NCBI RefSeq assembly: GCF_000836725.1
Contig: NZ_JXTH01000009.1
Location: 1 to 62,047 of the forward strand
Direction: 5' to 3'
Source of the DNA: Anoxybacillus thermarum
GTDB taxonomy: Bacteria; Bacillota; Bacilli; Bacillales; Anoxybacillaceae
Length of the DNA: 62,047 bases
The stretch's first letter is position 1. Every line of letters starts with the position of its first letter. Under the pieces are notes generated by a model. It did no database searches. It was given only the letters and a program-made list of their open reading frames with translations, and was not told the DNA's origin. Position numbers and translations under genes: made by a program. Below are positions 8,985 to 16,683 of this stretch, in pieces.

Positions 8985-10169
8985 ATGAAAAAATATCATG
9001 TTACAGAACATTGTCGCCTTTGTGGGAGTACGAAATTAGATGAATTATATCATAATAAGTCATTACCCGTTGCAGGTATATATTTTGACTCTTATTCGGA
9101 TCATCATCACGTAAATGTACCGTTAACAGTCGTACTATGTGATGAATGTGGATTAGTGCAGCTAAGGGAAACGATCAATCCTTCTATATACGAACAGTAC
9201 CATTTTATTGGTAATTCAGCATTGTCTTATGAGCAGCATTTGATATGGGTGGCTCGGAAGTTGGTTGAAGTGTTTAAATTAGAGAGCAAGCGTATTTTTG
9301 AAATAGGTGCTAGCAATGGTGTGTTGCTCAAATATTTAAGGGATTTTGGTGGCAATGAAATATTCGGAGTGGAGCCTTCCCATAAGCTATGCGAAGATGC
9401 TAGGAAATTTGAAGTGAATTTAGAACCGAGATTTTTTAATAGAGAATACGTAAATGACTCAAGGACGAAGTACGACTGCGTTATTGTTAGGCATGTATTA
9501 GAACATATACATGAGTTAGAAGGGTTTGTGCAACTTATCGATGAGGTTCTTGAGGAAAATGGAATTGTTATTGTGGAAGTACCTAGCCTAAACGAGATGA
9601 TTATTCAGAAAAATTACTCGAATATTTTTCATGAACATCTAAATTACTTTTCAGAGCAAACACTAAACTATTTGCTTTCGAAAGTCTCTCTGACCCCTGT
9701 GTACATGAAATGTGTCGATATTCATGGCGGAGCCATTTTCGGCGTGTACAAGAAAGGTGAAACTGGAAATGTTTTCACGAAAGAAGAAAGGCAATTGGAT
9801 CGTAGCAAAATAAAGTCATTTTTTGATGCATACGACCAATACTATACTCTTTTGAGTGATAAAGTTTCTCGGATGAATGCACAAAATAAGATAGTTCACG
9901 GATTTGGTGCATCTCATCGGACGTTTACTATTTTAGGATGTTCGAATTTAACAAACGAAAATATACCGTACATATATGATAGCAATCCTTTGTTGCATGG
10001 AAAGACGTTAAACGGCATAGGCAGTAAGATCGTTCCACCCCAGTTAATAGAAGAACATTCTCCAGATGCAATTGCTATTTTTGCAACGTCTTACGAAAAG
10101 GAAATTAGTGAGTTGCTGAGGAATCAATACAAATACAGCGGGGAAATTGTATCGATCAAAGAGGGGTGA
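8985..10169 (+). CDS. sugar C-methyltransferase-like protein with N-terminal zinc site
   Basis: 394 residues from ATG 8985, chosen because GAGGGAAGGAAAG at 8966-8978 is well placed; an ATG at 8964 lies before this RBS. Residues 7-60 carry a two-CxxC zinc-binding segment (CRLCGS and CDECG). A SAM fold follows (IFEIGASNGVLLKYL), then VIVRHVLEHIHEL and FHEHLNYFSEQTL, the typical signature of the NDP-hexose C-methyltransferase family (TylC3-like). The C-terminal domain contains GFGASHRTFTILG. Known relatives methylate carbon next to a keto group of an NDP-sugar, which fits a CDP-4-keto-3,6-dideoxyhexose, but some relatives have lost transferase activity. Confidence 0.82.
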   Translation: MKKYHVTEHCRLCGSTKLDELYHNKSLPVAGIYFDSYSDHHHVNVPLTVVLCDECGLVQLRETINPSIYEQYHFIGNSALSYEQHLIWVARKLVEVFKLESKRIFEIGASNGVLLKYLRDFGGNEIFGVEPSHKLCEDARKFEVNLEPRFFNREYVNDSRTKYDCVIVRHVLEHIHELEGFVQLIDEVLEENGIVIVEVPSLNEMIIQKNYSNIFHEHLNYFSEQTLNYLLSKVSLTPVYMKCVDIHGGAIFGVYKKGETGNVFTKEERQLDRSKIKSFFDAYDQYYTLLSDKVSRMNAQNKIVHGFGASHRTFTILGCSNLTNENIPYIYDSNPLLHGKTLNGIGSKIVPPQLIEEHSPDAIAIFATSYEKEISELLRNQYKYSGEIVSIKEG

Positions 10170-10171
10170 GG

Positions 10172-10963
10172 ATGATGGAAGATGTACAAATCACTAAAAA
10201 TATTAGAAAATCGATATTGGACATGATGTATACATCTCGTTCATCACATATTGGATCGTGTTTTTCAATCGTTGAGATATTGTACACGTTATACTTCCGA
10301 ATTTTAAAAATTAGGGGAACTCAATTTGACTTAGTAGTTGATGATAAATTTATTCTGAGTAAAGCTCATGGTAGTGTAGCCTTATATGCTACTTTAGGTG
10401 AAAGGGGATTTTTCGATAAAAAAAAATTAGAAGAATATTATGTGGACGGTGGAAGTTTGCCAGGTCATTTAGATATGAAATCTGCTTCGGGTATAGAATG
10501 TTCGGGCGGATCACTTGGACATGGGTTGTCTATTGGGATAGGAATGGCGATAGCAAATCAAAAAAGCAACGTTTATGTTTTACTTGGGGACGGAGAGTGT
10601 AATGAGGGAAGCGTATGGGAGGCCGTTATGTTAGCTTCTCATCTTCAGTTGGCTAATTTGACGGCAATTATAGATTATAATAAACTTCAAGGATTTGGAG
10701 AAACAAACGAAGTGATCAATCAAAAAAATTTACATGAAAGATGGTCTGCTTTTGGATGGAATGCGATAGAAGTGAATGGTCATAATGTCGATGAATTAGA
10801 AAAAGAATTAAAACGACCTTCCGATAAGCCAAAAGCAATCATTGCTCATACGATAAAAGGAAAGGGAGTGTCTTTCATGGAAAATAAGTTGGAGTGGCAC
10901 TACAAATCCCCAAACAAAGATGAATATTTATTGGCGCGAAGCGAGCTGGAAGGCGCGTTATGA
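10172..10963 (+). CDS. transketolase-like protein, N-terminal (ThDP-binding) subunit
   Basis: 263 residues from ATG 10172; GTG 10166 lies within the RBS GAGGGGTGAGG, and ATG 10175 is equally possible. It shows the transketolase N-half (SSHIGSCFSIVEILYTLYF, LSKAHGSVALYATL, LPGHLDMK) and the ThDP motif GDGECNEGSVWEA ending in IIDYNKLQ. HTIKGKGVSFME is also typical. It pairs with the next gene as a split transketolase. Because it sits inside a CDP-deoxysugar cluster rather than with pentose phosphate genes, I infer transfer of a two-carbon unit onto a keto sugar. Confidence 0.9.
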   Translation: MMEDVQITKNIRKSILDMMYTSRSSHIGSCFSIVEILYTLYFRILKIRGTQFDLVVDDKFILSKAHGSVALYATLGERGFFDKKKLEEYYVDGGSLPGHLDMKSASGIECSGGSLGHGLSIGIGMAIANQKSNVYVLLGDGECNEGSVWEAVMLASHLQLANLTAIIDYNKLQGFGETNEVINQKNLHERWSAFGWNAIEVNGHNVDELEKELKRPSDKPKAIIAHTIKGKGVSFMENKLEWHYKSPNKDEYLLARSELEGAL

Positions 10964-11880
10964 GAAAAACATTTATTGAATCTCTTATCAAAGAGGCAAG
11001 ACAAAATCCGAATATATTTCTAATTACCCCAGATCTAGGTTTTTCAGTCCTAGAGCCTTTCGCTGAAGAATTTCCTGACAGATTCTTAAATGTTGGGATC
11101 GCTGAGCAAAATGCGGTAGGTGTAGCAACTGGTTTAGCTCTATCTGGAAAAATAGTGTACGTATATAGTATTATTCCCTTTGTAACCATGCGTTGTTTTG
11201 AACAAGTAAGGATCGATGTTGCCTACATGAATACAAAAGTGCGATTAGTCGGAGTGGGTGCCGGTTTTTCCTATGGGTCTGCAGGCGCTACTCATCATGC
11301 TATTGAGGATATTGCAGTTATGAGAGCACTACCGAATATGACGGTTTGTTGCCCTGGAGACCCGTTGGAAGTTAAGGGGATTGTGCAAGAAAGTGTGACG
11401 TATCAAGGACCGATGTATATTCGCTTAGCTAAAAGCGGTGAGCCACAAATTCATCCTGATGATACGGAAATTCAAATTGGAAAATCAGTTGTCGTTCATG
11501 AAGGAGATCAGTTTGCCATCTTGACAACAAGCAACATGTTAGATGTTGGATATAAAGTTGCTCAAGTGTTCAGACGCCAAGGAGTAAAATGTTCACTTAT
11601 TAGTTTTCATACACTAAAACCTTTTGATCACCTAAAAGTGGCAGAGTTAATTGACAGTGAACTTCCAATTATTACTTTAGAGGAGCATAATATTATTGGT
11701 GGTTTGGGTAGTATTGTGGCTGAACAAATTGCGGAAAGTGGCAGGGGGGTAAAATTTAAGCGAATAGCGATCCCAGACCAATATTCGCACTTTGTCGGTA
11801 GCCAGGCATATATTAGAGAAAAATTTGGATTGAGTGAGTCACAAATTGTGGAGACTATTCAGTCATTTATTGGATTCTAA
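10960..11880 (+). CDS. transketolase-like protein, C-terminal subunit
   Basis: 306 residues; ATG 10960 overlaps the previous stop (ATGA), indicating coupled synthesis of the two halves. It contains the pyrimidine-binding domain with the conserved catalytic Glu in FLNVGIAEQNAVGVATGL and the C-terminal transketolase domain (VAILTTSNMLDVGY-like region at about 175-190, LEEHNIIGGLGS). Together with the preceding subunit it should form an alpha2beta2 ThDP enzyme. Split transketolases occur in several secondary-metabolite and surface-sugar clusters; the donor (ketose phosphate, hydroxypyruvate) and acceptor here are unknown. Confidence 0.9.
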   Translation: MRKTFIESLIKEARQNPNIFLITPDLGFSVLEPFAEEFPDRFLNVGIAEQNAVGVATGLALSGKIVYVYSIIPFVTMRCFEQVRIDVAYMNTKVRLVGVGAGFSYGSAGATHHAIEDIAVMRALPNMTVCCPGDPLEVKGIVQESVTYQGPMYIRLAKSGEPQIHPDDTEIQIGKSVVVHEGDQFAILTTSNMLDVGYKVAQVFRRQGVKCSLISFHTLKPFDHLKVAELIDSELPIITLEEHNIIGGLGSIVAEQIAESGRGVKFKRIAIPDQYSHFVGSQAYIREKFGLSESQIVETIQSFIGF

Positions 11881-11906
11881 AGTTAAATAAAGAGGTGCTT
11901 AATCAT

Positions 11907-12653
11907 ATGAAAGGCATCATCCTCGCGGGAGGGACAGGCTCGCGTCTGTATCCTCTCACAAAAGTGACAAATAAACATTTACTTCCAGTCGGCAAATATC
12001 CAATGATTTATCACGCCATTTACAAGCTAAAAGAAGCAGGAATGAGCGATATTTTGATCGTCACTGGGCGTGAGCATATGGGGGATGTAGTGAATTTGCT
12101 TGGAAGCGGTTCGGAGTTTGGCGTTCAGTTTACTTATAAAGTACAAGATCAAGCAGGCGGCATTGCACAGGCGCTTGGGCTGTGTGAAGCGTTTGTTGGT
12201 AATGATCTCATGACAGTCATTTTAGGGGATAACGTTTTTTCAGACAGCATCGTCCCATATGTAGGAAATTTTAAAAAACAACAGACGGGCGCGAAAATTT
12301 TAATTAAAGAAGTGAGTGATCCAGAGCGCTTTGGTGTTCCTGAATTAGACGGCGAACGAATTAAAAGCATTGAGGAAAAACCGAAAAAGCCGAAAAGCGG
12401 TTATGCGGTAACGGGCATTTATATGTATGATCCAAGCGTATTTGATATTATACGCAAACTAAAACCGTCCGCCCGCGGAGAACTAGAAATTACTGATGTA
12501 AATAATGCTTACATTGCTCGCAATGAATTAACATATGACGTATTGCAAGGGTGGTGGACGGATGCGGGGACGCACGCATCTTATTTGCGGGCAAATGAGC
12601 TAGCGAAAGATATTGATTTCGGGCAATGGTTTAATAAAAACATGAAAAATTAA
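11907..12653 (+). CDS. rmlA: glucose-1-phosphate thymidylyltransferase
   Basis: 248 residues from ATG 11907; the RBS AGAGGTG at 11891-11897 makes the in-frame GTG 11895 unlikely. It forms dTDP-glucose, the entry to dTDP-L-rhamnose. Motifs: MKGIILAGGTGSRLYPLTK, HLLPVGKYPMIYHAI, VILGDNVF and EITDVNNAYI. It is shorter than the common 290-residue RmlA and belongs to the shorter bacillar/archaeal type. It begins the rmlACBD block, which has codon and base use closer to the chromosomal core than the preceding CDP-sugar genes. Confidence 0.93.
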   Translation: MKGIILAGGTGSRLYPLTKVTNKHLLPVGKYPMIYHAIYKLKEAGMSDILIVTGREHMGDVVNLLGSGSEFGVQFTYKVQDQAGGIAQALGLCEAFVGNDLMTVILGDNVFSDSIVPYVGNFKKQQTGAKILIKEVSDPERFGVPELDGERIKSIEEKPKKPKSGYAVTGIYMYDPSVFDIIRKLKPSARGELEITDVNNAYIARNELTYDVLQGWWTDAGTHASYLRANELAKDIDFGQWFNKNMKN

Positions 12654-12667
12654 AAAAGGTGACGTAC

Positions 12668-13231
12668 ATGCGAGTCATACAAACGGATTTTGATGCGGTT
12701 GTTTTACTAGAGCCGATTGTGCATGAAGACGCTCGGGGGTTTTTCATGGAGAGTTTCAATGAGCGTACTTTAAATGAATTAGGCATTTCAGTAAAATTTA
12801 TTCAAGATAACCATTCTCTTTCGGAAAAAGCAGGAACAGTACGCGGCTTACATTATCAACTTCATCCGCAAGCGCAAGCAAAGCTTGTGCGCGTAACACG
12901 CGGTGTGATTTATGATGTCGTTGTAGACATTCGTAAAGGCTCCCCGACGTTTGGAAAGTGGCGCAGTTTTATTTTAAGCGAGTATAACAAAAGAATGCTT
13001 TTTGTGCCTAAGGGGTTCGCGCACGGCTTTTGTACATTAGTACCGAATACAGAAGTGCAATATAAGGTAGATGAGCATTACTCAGCACAATTGGATAGAG
13101 GGATTTTTTGGAATGATTCAAAATTAAAAATCGACTGGCCTGTGACGGAAGCGATTTTATCTGAGAAGGATGCGAACCTTCCGCTTTTGGATGATGCACA
13201 TATTAATTTTACTTGGGAGAGAACGCCATGA
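12668..13231 (+). CDS. rmlC: dTDP-4-dehydrorhamnose 3,5-epimerase
   Basis: 187 residues from ATG 12668, placed by the RBS AAAAAGGTG at 12653-12661; the upstream GTG 12659 lies in that RBS. The cupin enzyme epimerises C3 and C5 of dTDP-4-keto-6-deoxyglucose. Seen: ARGFFMESFNERTLNELG, IQDNHSLSEKAGTVRGLHYQ with the catalytic His region, VVDIRKGSPTFGKW, and FVPKGFAHGFCTL. It overlaps rmlB by four bases. Confidence 0.95.
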   Translation: MRVIQTDFDAVVLLEPIVHEDARGFFMESFNERTLNELGISVKFIQDNHSLSEKAGTVRGLHYQLHPQAQAKLVRVTRGVIYDVVVDIRKGSPTFGKWRSFILSEYNKRMLFVPKGFAHGFCTLVPNTEVQYKVDEHYSAQLDRGIFWNDSKLKIDWPVTEAILSEKDANLPLLDDAHINFTWERTP

Positions 13232-14241
13232 ATATTCTTGTGACTGGTGGTGCTGGTTTTATTGGCAGCAATTTTATTCGCTATATGTTAAATAAGTACG
13301 ACAATTATAAAATTGTGAACTATGACTTACTAACGTATGCAGGGAATTTAGAAAGTCTACAAGATGTGCAAACAAATGAACGCTATACTTTTGTGAAAGG
13401 GGATATTTGTAACGCTCAGCTTGTTGATTATGTTGTGAAAGCATATGCCATTGATGTCATCGTTAATTTTGCTGCTGAATCACATGTCGATCGCAGCATT
13501 GTTGATCCAGCCGCTTTTGTAAAAACGAATGTACTTGGCACGCAAGTATTGTTAAATGTCGCTAAAGCGAACGGCATTCAAAAATATGTGCAAATTTCAA
13601 CTGATGAAGTGTATGGCAGTTTAGGAGAAACGGGATATTTCACCGAGGAAACTCCATTAGCTCCGAACAGTCCTTATTCGGCAAGCAAAGCGAGCGCGGA
13701 TTTGCTTGTAAGGGCATATCACGAAACGTATGGGCTAAACGTTAATATTACTCGCTGTTCAAATAACTACGGTCCTTACCAATTTCCAGAAAAGCTTATT
13801 CCGTTAATGATTACAAACGCTTTAGAAGGAAAAGAACTTCCGATTTATGGAGACGGTCGACATGTTCGCGACTGGCTTCATGTTCTCGACCATTGCGCAG
13901 CGATTGATTTAGTCGTTCATAAAGGAAAAGCAGGAGAAGTATACAACATTGGTGGACACAATGAACGAACAAACAATGAAATTGTCCATCTGATTGTTGA
14001 AAAACTTGGTGTATGTAAATCGCTCATTAAATATGTTCCTGACCGTCCAGGACATGATCGGCGCTATGCGATTAATGCAGCGAAGATCAGAACGGAACTC
14101 GGTTGGGAACCTCGTTATACGTTCAATCAAGGGGTTGAGGAAACGATTCGATGGTATGTGAACAACCAAGAATGGTGGAAGCGAATGAAATCTGGGGAAT
14201 ATATGGCGTATTATAAAAAACAATACGGTGAAAGAAAATGA
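13228..14241 (+). CDS. rmlB: dTDP-glucose 4,6-dehydratase
   Basis: 337 residues from ATG 13228, which overlaps the rmlC stop (ATGA); a TTG 15 bases upstream in frame is unnecessary. The extended SDR enzyme shows NILVTGGAGFIGSNFIRYM, FAAESHVDRSI, ISTDEVYGSLG, the YSASKASADLL catalytic Tyr-X3-Lys and TRCSNNYGPYQFPEKLIP. The length is normal. It acts between RmlA and RmlC, so the block order A-C-B-D is functional but not biochemical order. Confidence 0.96.
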   Translation: MNILVTGGAGFIGSNFIRYMLNKYDNYKIVNYDLLTYAGNLESLQDVQTNERYTFVKGDICNAQLVDYVVKAYAIDVIVNFAAESHVDRSIVDPAAFVKTNVLGTQVLLNVAKANGIQKYVQISTDEVYGSLGETGYFTEETPLAPNSPYSASKASADLLVRAYHETYGLNVNITRCSNNYGPYQFPEKLIPLMITNALEGKELPIYGDGRHVRDWLHVLDHCAAIDLVVHKGKAGEVYNIGGHNERTNNEIVHLIVEKLGVCKSLIKYVPDRPGHDRRYAINAAKIRTELGWEPRYTFNQGVEETIRWYVNNQEWWKRMKSGEYMAYYKKQYGERK

Positions 14242-15098
14242 GAAGTGAGAGAGTTGTCGTTACCGGAGCGAAAGGGCAGCTTGGTACAGAAGCCGTTAAG
14301 CAATTGCGGCAATTTGGGTGGGACGTGTATGGATATGGAAAAGACGAGCTTGATGTTACAGATGATCGGCAAGTGAAAGATGTATTTACAAATATCCGCC
14401 CACATGTCGTCATTCATGCGGCTGCATATACAAAAGTTGACGAAGCGGAGAAAGAAAAAGAGCGAGCTTTTTTAATTAATGCGTATGGAACGAGAAATGT
14501 CGCTGTCGCTGCTGAAAAAGTAGGTGCGAAGCTTGTGTATATAAGTACAGATTACGTGTTCGATGGCAGAGGAAAAGAACCATATGACGAATTTGCTAGC
14601 CCCCATCCGATCAATATTTATGGGAAAAGTAAGTTAGCAGGCGAACAGTTTGTGCGTGATTTTCATTCGAAGTTTTTTATTGTGCGGACATCGTGGGTGT
14701 TTGGGGCTAATGGAAATAATTTTGTGAAGACAATGTTGCAATTAGCGAAAGAAAAAAAAGAAATTTTTGTCGTTGGTGACCAGTATGGTTGTCCAACTTA
14801 TGCAGTTGATTTAGCCCAAAAAATATGTGAACTTGTCGAAACAGAAAAATACGGGTTATATCATATATCGAATACCGATTATTGTTCATGGTACGAGTTT
14901 GCTGAGGCGATTTTTGCTCAAATTCGTGCCGATGTTCGCATTCAGCGTTGTCGAACAGAAGATTATCCGCGATTAGCCTCTCGGCCGGCTTATTCTGTGC
15001 TCAATCATATGGCTTTAAAGTTAAATGGATTCACGCTTCTTCGCCCATGGCATGAAGCGCTACAATACTTTTTGTCTGCGGATGAGGTGAAACGTTGA
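14238..15098 (+). CDS. rmlD: dTDP-4-dehydrorhamnose reductase
   Basis: 286 residues; ATG 14238 overlaps the rmlB stop. It carries out the last step to dTDP-L-rhamnose with NAD(P)H. Motifs: VVVTGAKGQLGTEAVKQL, VVIHAAAYTKVDEAEKE, YISTDYVFDGRGKEPYDE, the active-site YGKSKLAGEQ and RTSWVFGANGNNFVKTM. The stop overlaps the TTG start of a glycosyltransferase that is a candidate user of the rhamnose donor. Confidence 0.96.
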   Translation: MRSERVVVTGAKGQLGTEAVKQLRQFGWDVYGYGKDELDVTDDRQVKDVFTNIRPHVVIHAAAYTKVDEAEKEKERAFLINAYGTRNVAVAAEKVGAKLVYISTDYVFDGRGKEPYDEFASPHPINIYGKSKLAGEQFVRDFHSKFFIVRTSWVFGANGNNFVKTMLQLAKEKKEIFVVGDQYGCPTYAVDLAQKICELVETEKYGLYHISNTDYCSWYEFAEAIFAQIRADVRIQRCRTEDYPRLASRPAYSVLNHMALKLNGFTLLRPWHEALQYFLSADEVKR

Positions 15099-16165
15099 AA
15101 ACGGTAGCTTTAGTTATGATCGTAAAAAATGAAGAGAAACATTTAGCTCGTTGCTTGCGAAGCGTCCACAAAATCGTTGATGACATCGTTATTGTTGATA
15201 CGGGCTCTACTGATGGGACAAAAAGTATTGCTTACTCATTTGGAGCAAAAGTGTTTGATTTTGAGTGGGCAAATGATTTCTCGGCAGCACGCAACTATGC
15301 GCTTATGCAATCAACGTGCGATTGGAATCTTGTGCTTGACGCTGATGAATATATTGTAAACGACTGTAAGAGCATCATCAGACATTTTATTGAAACAAAT
15401 GAGCGCGCTATCGGACGTATTAAAATGGTTAACGAATTTATTCAAAATGGCGAGAGACGATATGCCCAATCTTATTTATCGCGTTTGCTTCCTAAAGGCG
15501 TCACATACGTCGGTAAAGTTCACGAACAAGTCGATTCGCCTTTTCCACGCCAAAATATTGATGTAGAAGTATATCATGATGGGTACGTTCATACGAACAA
15601 AACGGAGCGAAACTTAGATCTGTTACTGCAAGAGCTACAACAACATCCAACTGACGATTATGTTTTATATCAAGTTGGCAAACAGTACAAACTTTTGCAG
15701 CAATTTAACATGGCGGAAAAGTATTTTGAGGAAAGTTATCGTCTTGTTCCTCTTTATGCGTCGTATCGTCATAGTTTAGTTGTTGACTATTTATATACGA
15801 TTATTGCTAATCGTTCGTTTGAGCGAGGATTGCAAGTGATCGCAGCAGAACAAGGGAGATTAGATGACTCCTCGGATTTCCATTTCGCATGTGGACTATT
15901 TTATATGGACGCCATTTTTTATCATATGAATCAATACGTGCATTTATTTCCGATGATTGAGAAATCTTTTATTCGTTGTCTGCAAATTGGGGAAACAGAT
16001 CAGTATGATCGTGTTCGTGGAACGGGCAGTTTTTTAGCCGCATATAATCTTGGTGTATTTTACGAAACAACGGGACAAATGGAGAGAGCGATCCATTTTT
16101 ACGAGCAATCGGCACACGAAGGGTATGAAAAGGCGAGTGAGCGATTAAAGACATTGAAACAGTAG
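15095..16165 (+). CDS. family 2 glycosyltransferase with C-terminal TPRs
   Basis: 356 residues from TTG 15095, overlapping the rmlD stop, with RBS GATGAGGTG upstream. Residues 1-220 are a GT2 domain (VALVMIVKNEEKHLARCLR, IVDTGSTDGTKSIA, WNLVLDADEYIV, SRLLPKGVTYVGKVHEQV). The remainder is a TPR-like helical region (YQVGKQYKLLQQFNMAEKYF and AAYNLGVFYETTGQMERAI). This architecture is known for cytoplasmic protein glycosyltransferases of Firmicutes. It is the last gene before the terminator and flagellar operon, supporting a flagellin target. Confidence 0.85.
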   Translation: MKTVALVMIVKNEEKHLARCLRSVHKIVDDIVIVDTGSTDGTKSIAYSFGAKVFDFEWANDFSAARNYALMQSTCDWNLVLDADEYIVNDCKSIIRHFIETNERAIGRIKMVNEFIQNGERRYAQSYLSRLLPKGVTYVGKVHEQVDSPFPRQNIDVEVYHDGYVHTNKTERNLDLLLQELQQHPTDDYVLYQVGKQYKLLQQFNMAEKYFEESYRLVPLYASYRHSLVVDYLYTIIANRSFERGLQVIAAEQGRLDDSSDFHFACGLFYMDAIFYHMNQYVHLFPMIEKSFIRCLQIGETDQYDRVRGTGSFLAAYNLGVFYETTGQMERAIHFYEQSAHEGYEKASERLKTLKQ

Positions 16166-16195
16166 CAACGATGCAATAAAGCTTGAATGTGGCAG

Positions 16196-16220
16196 CCTCT
16201 CTAATGACGAGAGGTTTTTT
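16196..16220 (+). terminator. rho-independent terminator after the sugar island
   Basis: Stem CCTCTC (16196-16201) pairs with GAGAGG (16209-16214), followed directly by six T. It separates the rml/glycosyltransferase operon from the flagellar promoter. Confidence 0.8.
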
Positions 16221-16233
16221 CTTTCGCTCCCTT

Positions 16234-16259
16234 CAAACTTCCCTTCTTCTATCCGATAT
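16234..16259 (+). promoter_or_regulatory. candidate sigma-D flagellar promoter for flaG-fliD-fliS
   Basis: CAAA at 16234-16237, a 14-base spacer, then TCCGATAT at 16252-16259. The known B. subtilis sigma-D consensus is TAAA-N14-16-GCCGATAT, so the match is 3/4 and 7/8. It lies about 38 bases before the flaG start. Confidence 0.65.
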
Positions 16260-16296
16260 AAACAGTAGGAACGTATATGCAAAGGAGCGAACGGTG

Positions 16297-16671
16297 ATGA
16301 TTGAACGCATTTCTTCTTCTCTTTCTTCCACATATATGTATGAAAAGACGGCGAGCGAAAAAGCGGCGGAGCGCCCAAAAGAACAGCCAAAGCAAGAACA
16401 AACCACTCTACAACAAATGAACGCAAAACAAGAAGAAGAACGCATTTCAAAAGAAAAGCTTGAAGAAATCGTCAAGGGAATGAACGAATTTTTACAGCCG
16501 AGCCATACGTCGTTAAAGTTTAACGTACATGAAGATTTGAAAGAGTACTATGTTCAGCTTATTGATGAACGAACGAAAGAAGTGGTTCGCGAAATTCCGC
16601 CGAAAAAGCTATTAGATATGTACGCGGCGATGATGAAGTTTGTCGGGTTGATTGTTGATCGAAAAATTTAG
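16297..16671 (+). CDS. flaG: flagellar protein FlaG (YvyC family)
   Basis: 124 residues from ATG 16297 (GTG 16294 is adjacent and possible); RBS AAAGGAG at 16281-16287. The N-terminal half is low-complexity, rich in Lys, Glu and Gln. The conserved FlaG domain is at the C-terminus (TSLKFNVHEDLKEYYVQLID, then EVVREIPPKKLLDMYAAMM). The family affects flagellar filament length and is usually encoded just before fliD, as here. A reading frame extending back to 16183 would run through the terminator and sigma-D promoter and is rejected. Confidence 0.88.
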   Translation: MIERISSSLSSTYMYEKTASEKAAERPKEQPKQEQTTLQQMNAKQEEERISKEKLEEIVKGMNEFLQPSHTSLKFNVHEDLKEYYVQLIDERTKEVVREIPPKKLLDMYAAMMKFVGLIVDRKI

Positions 16672-16683
16672 GAGGTGGCACAT

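Noticed and set aside
10172-11880. Frameshifted single transketolase gene
   Set aside because: The two halves end and start at natural domain borders with an ATGA overlap; split transketolases of this form are common.
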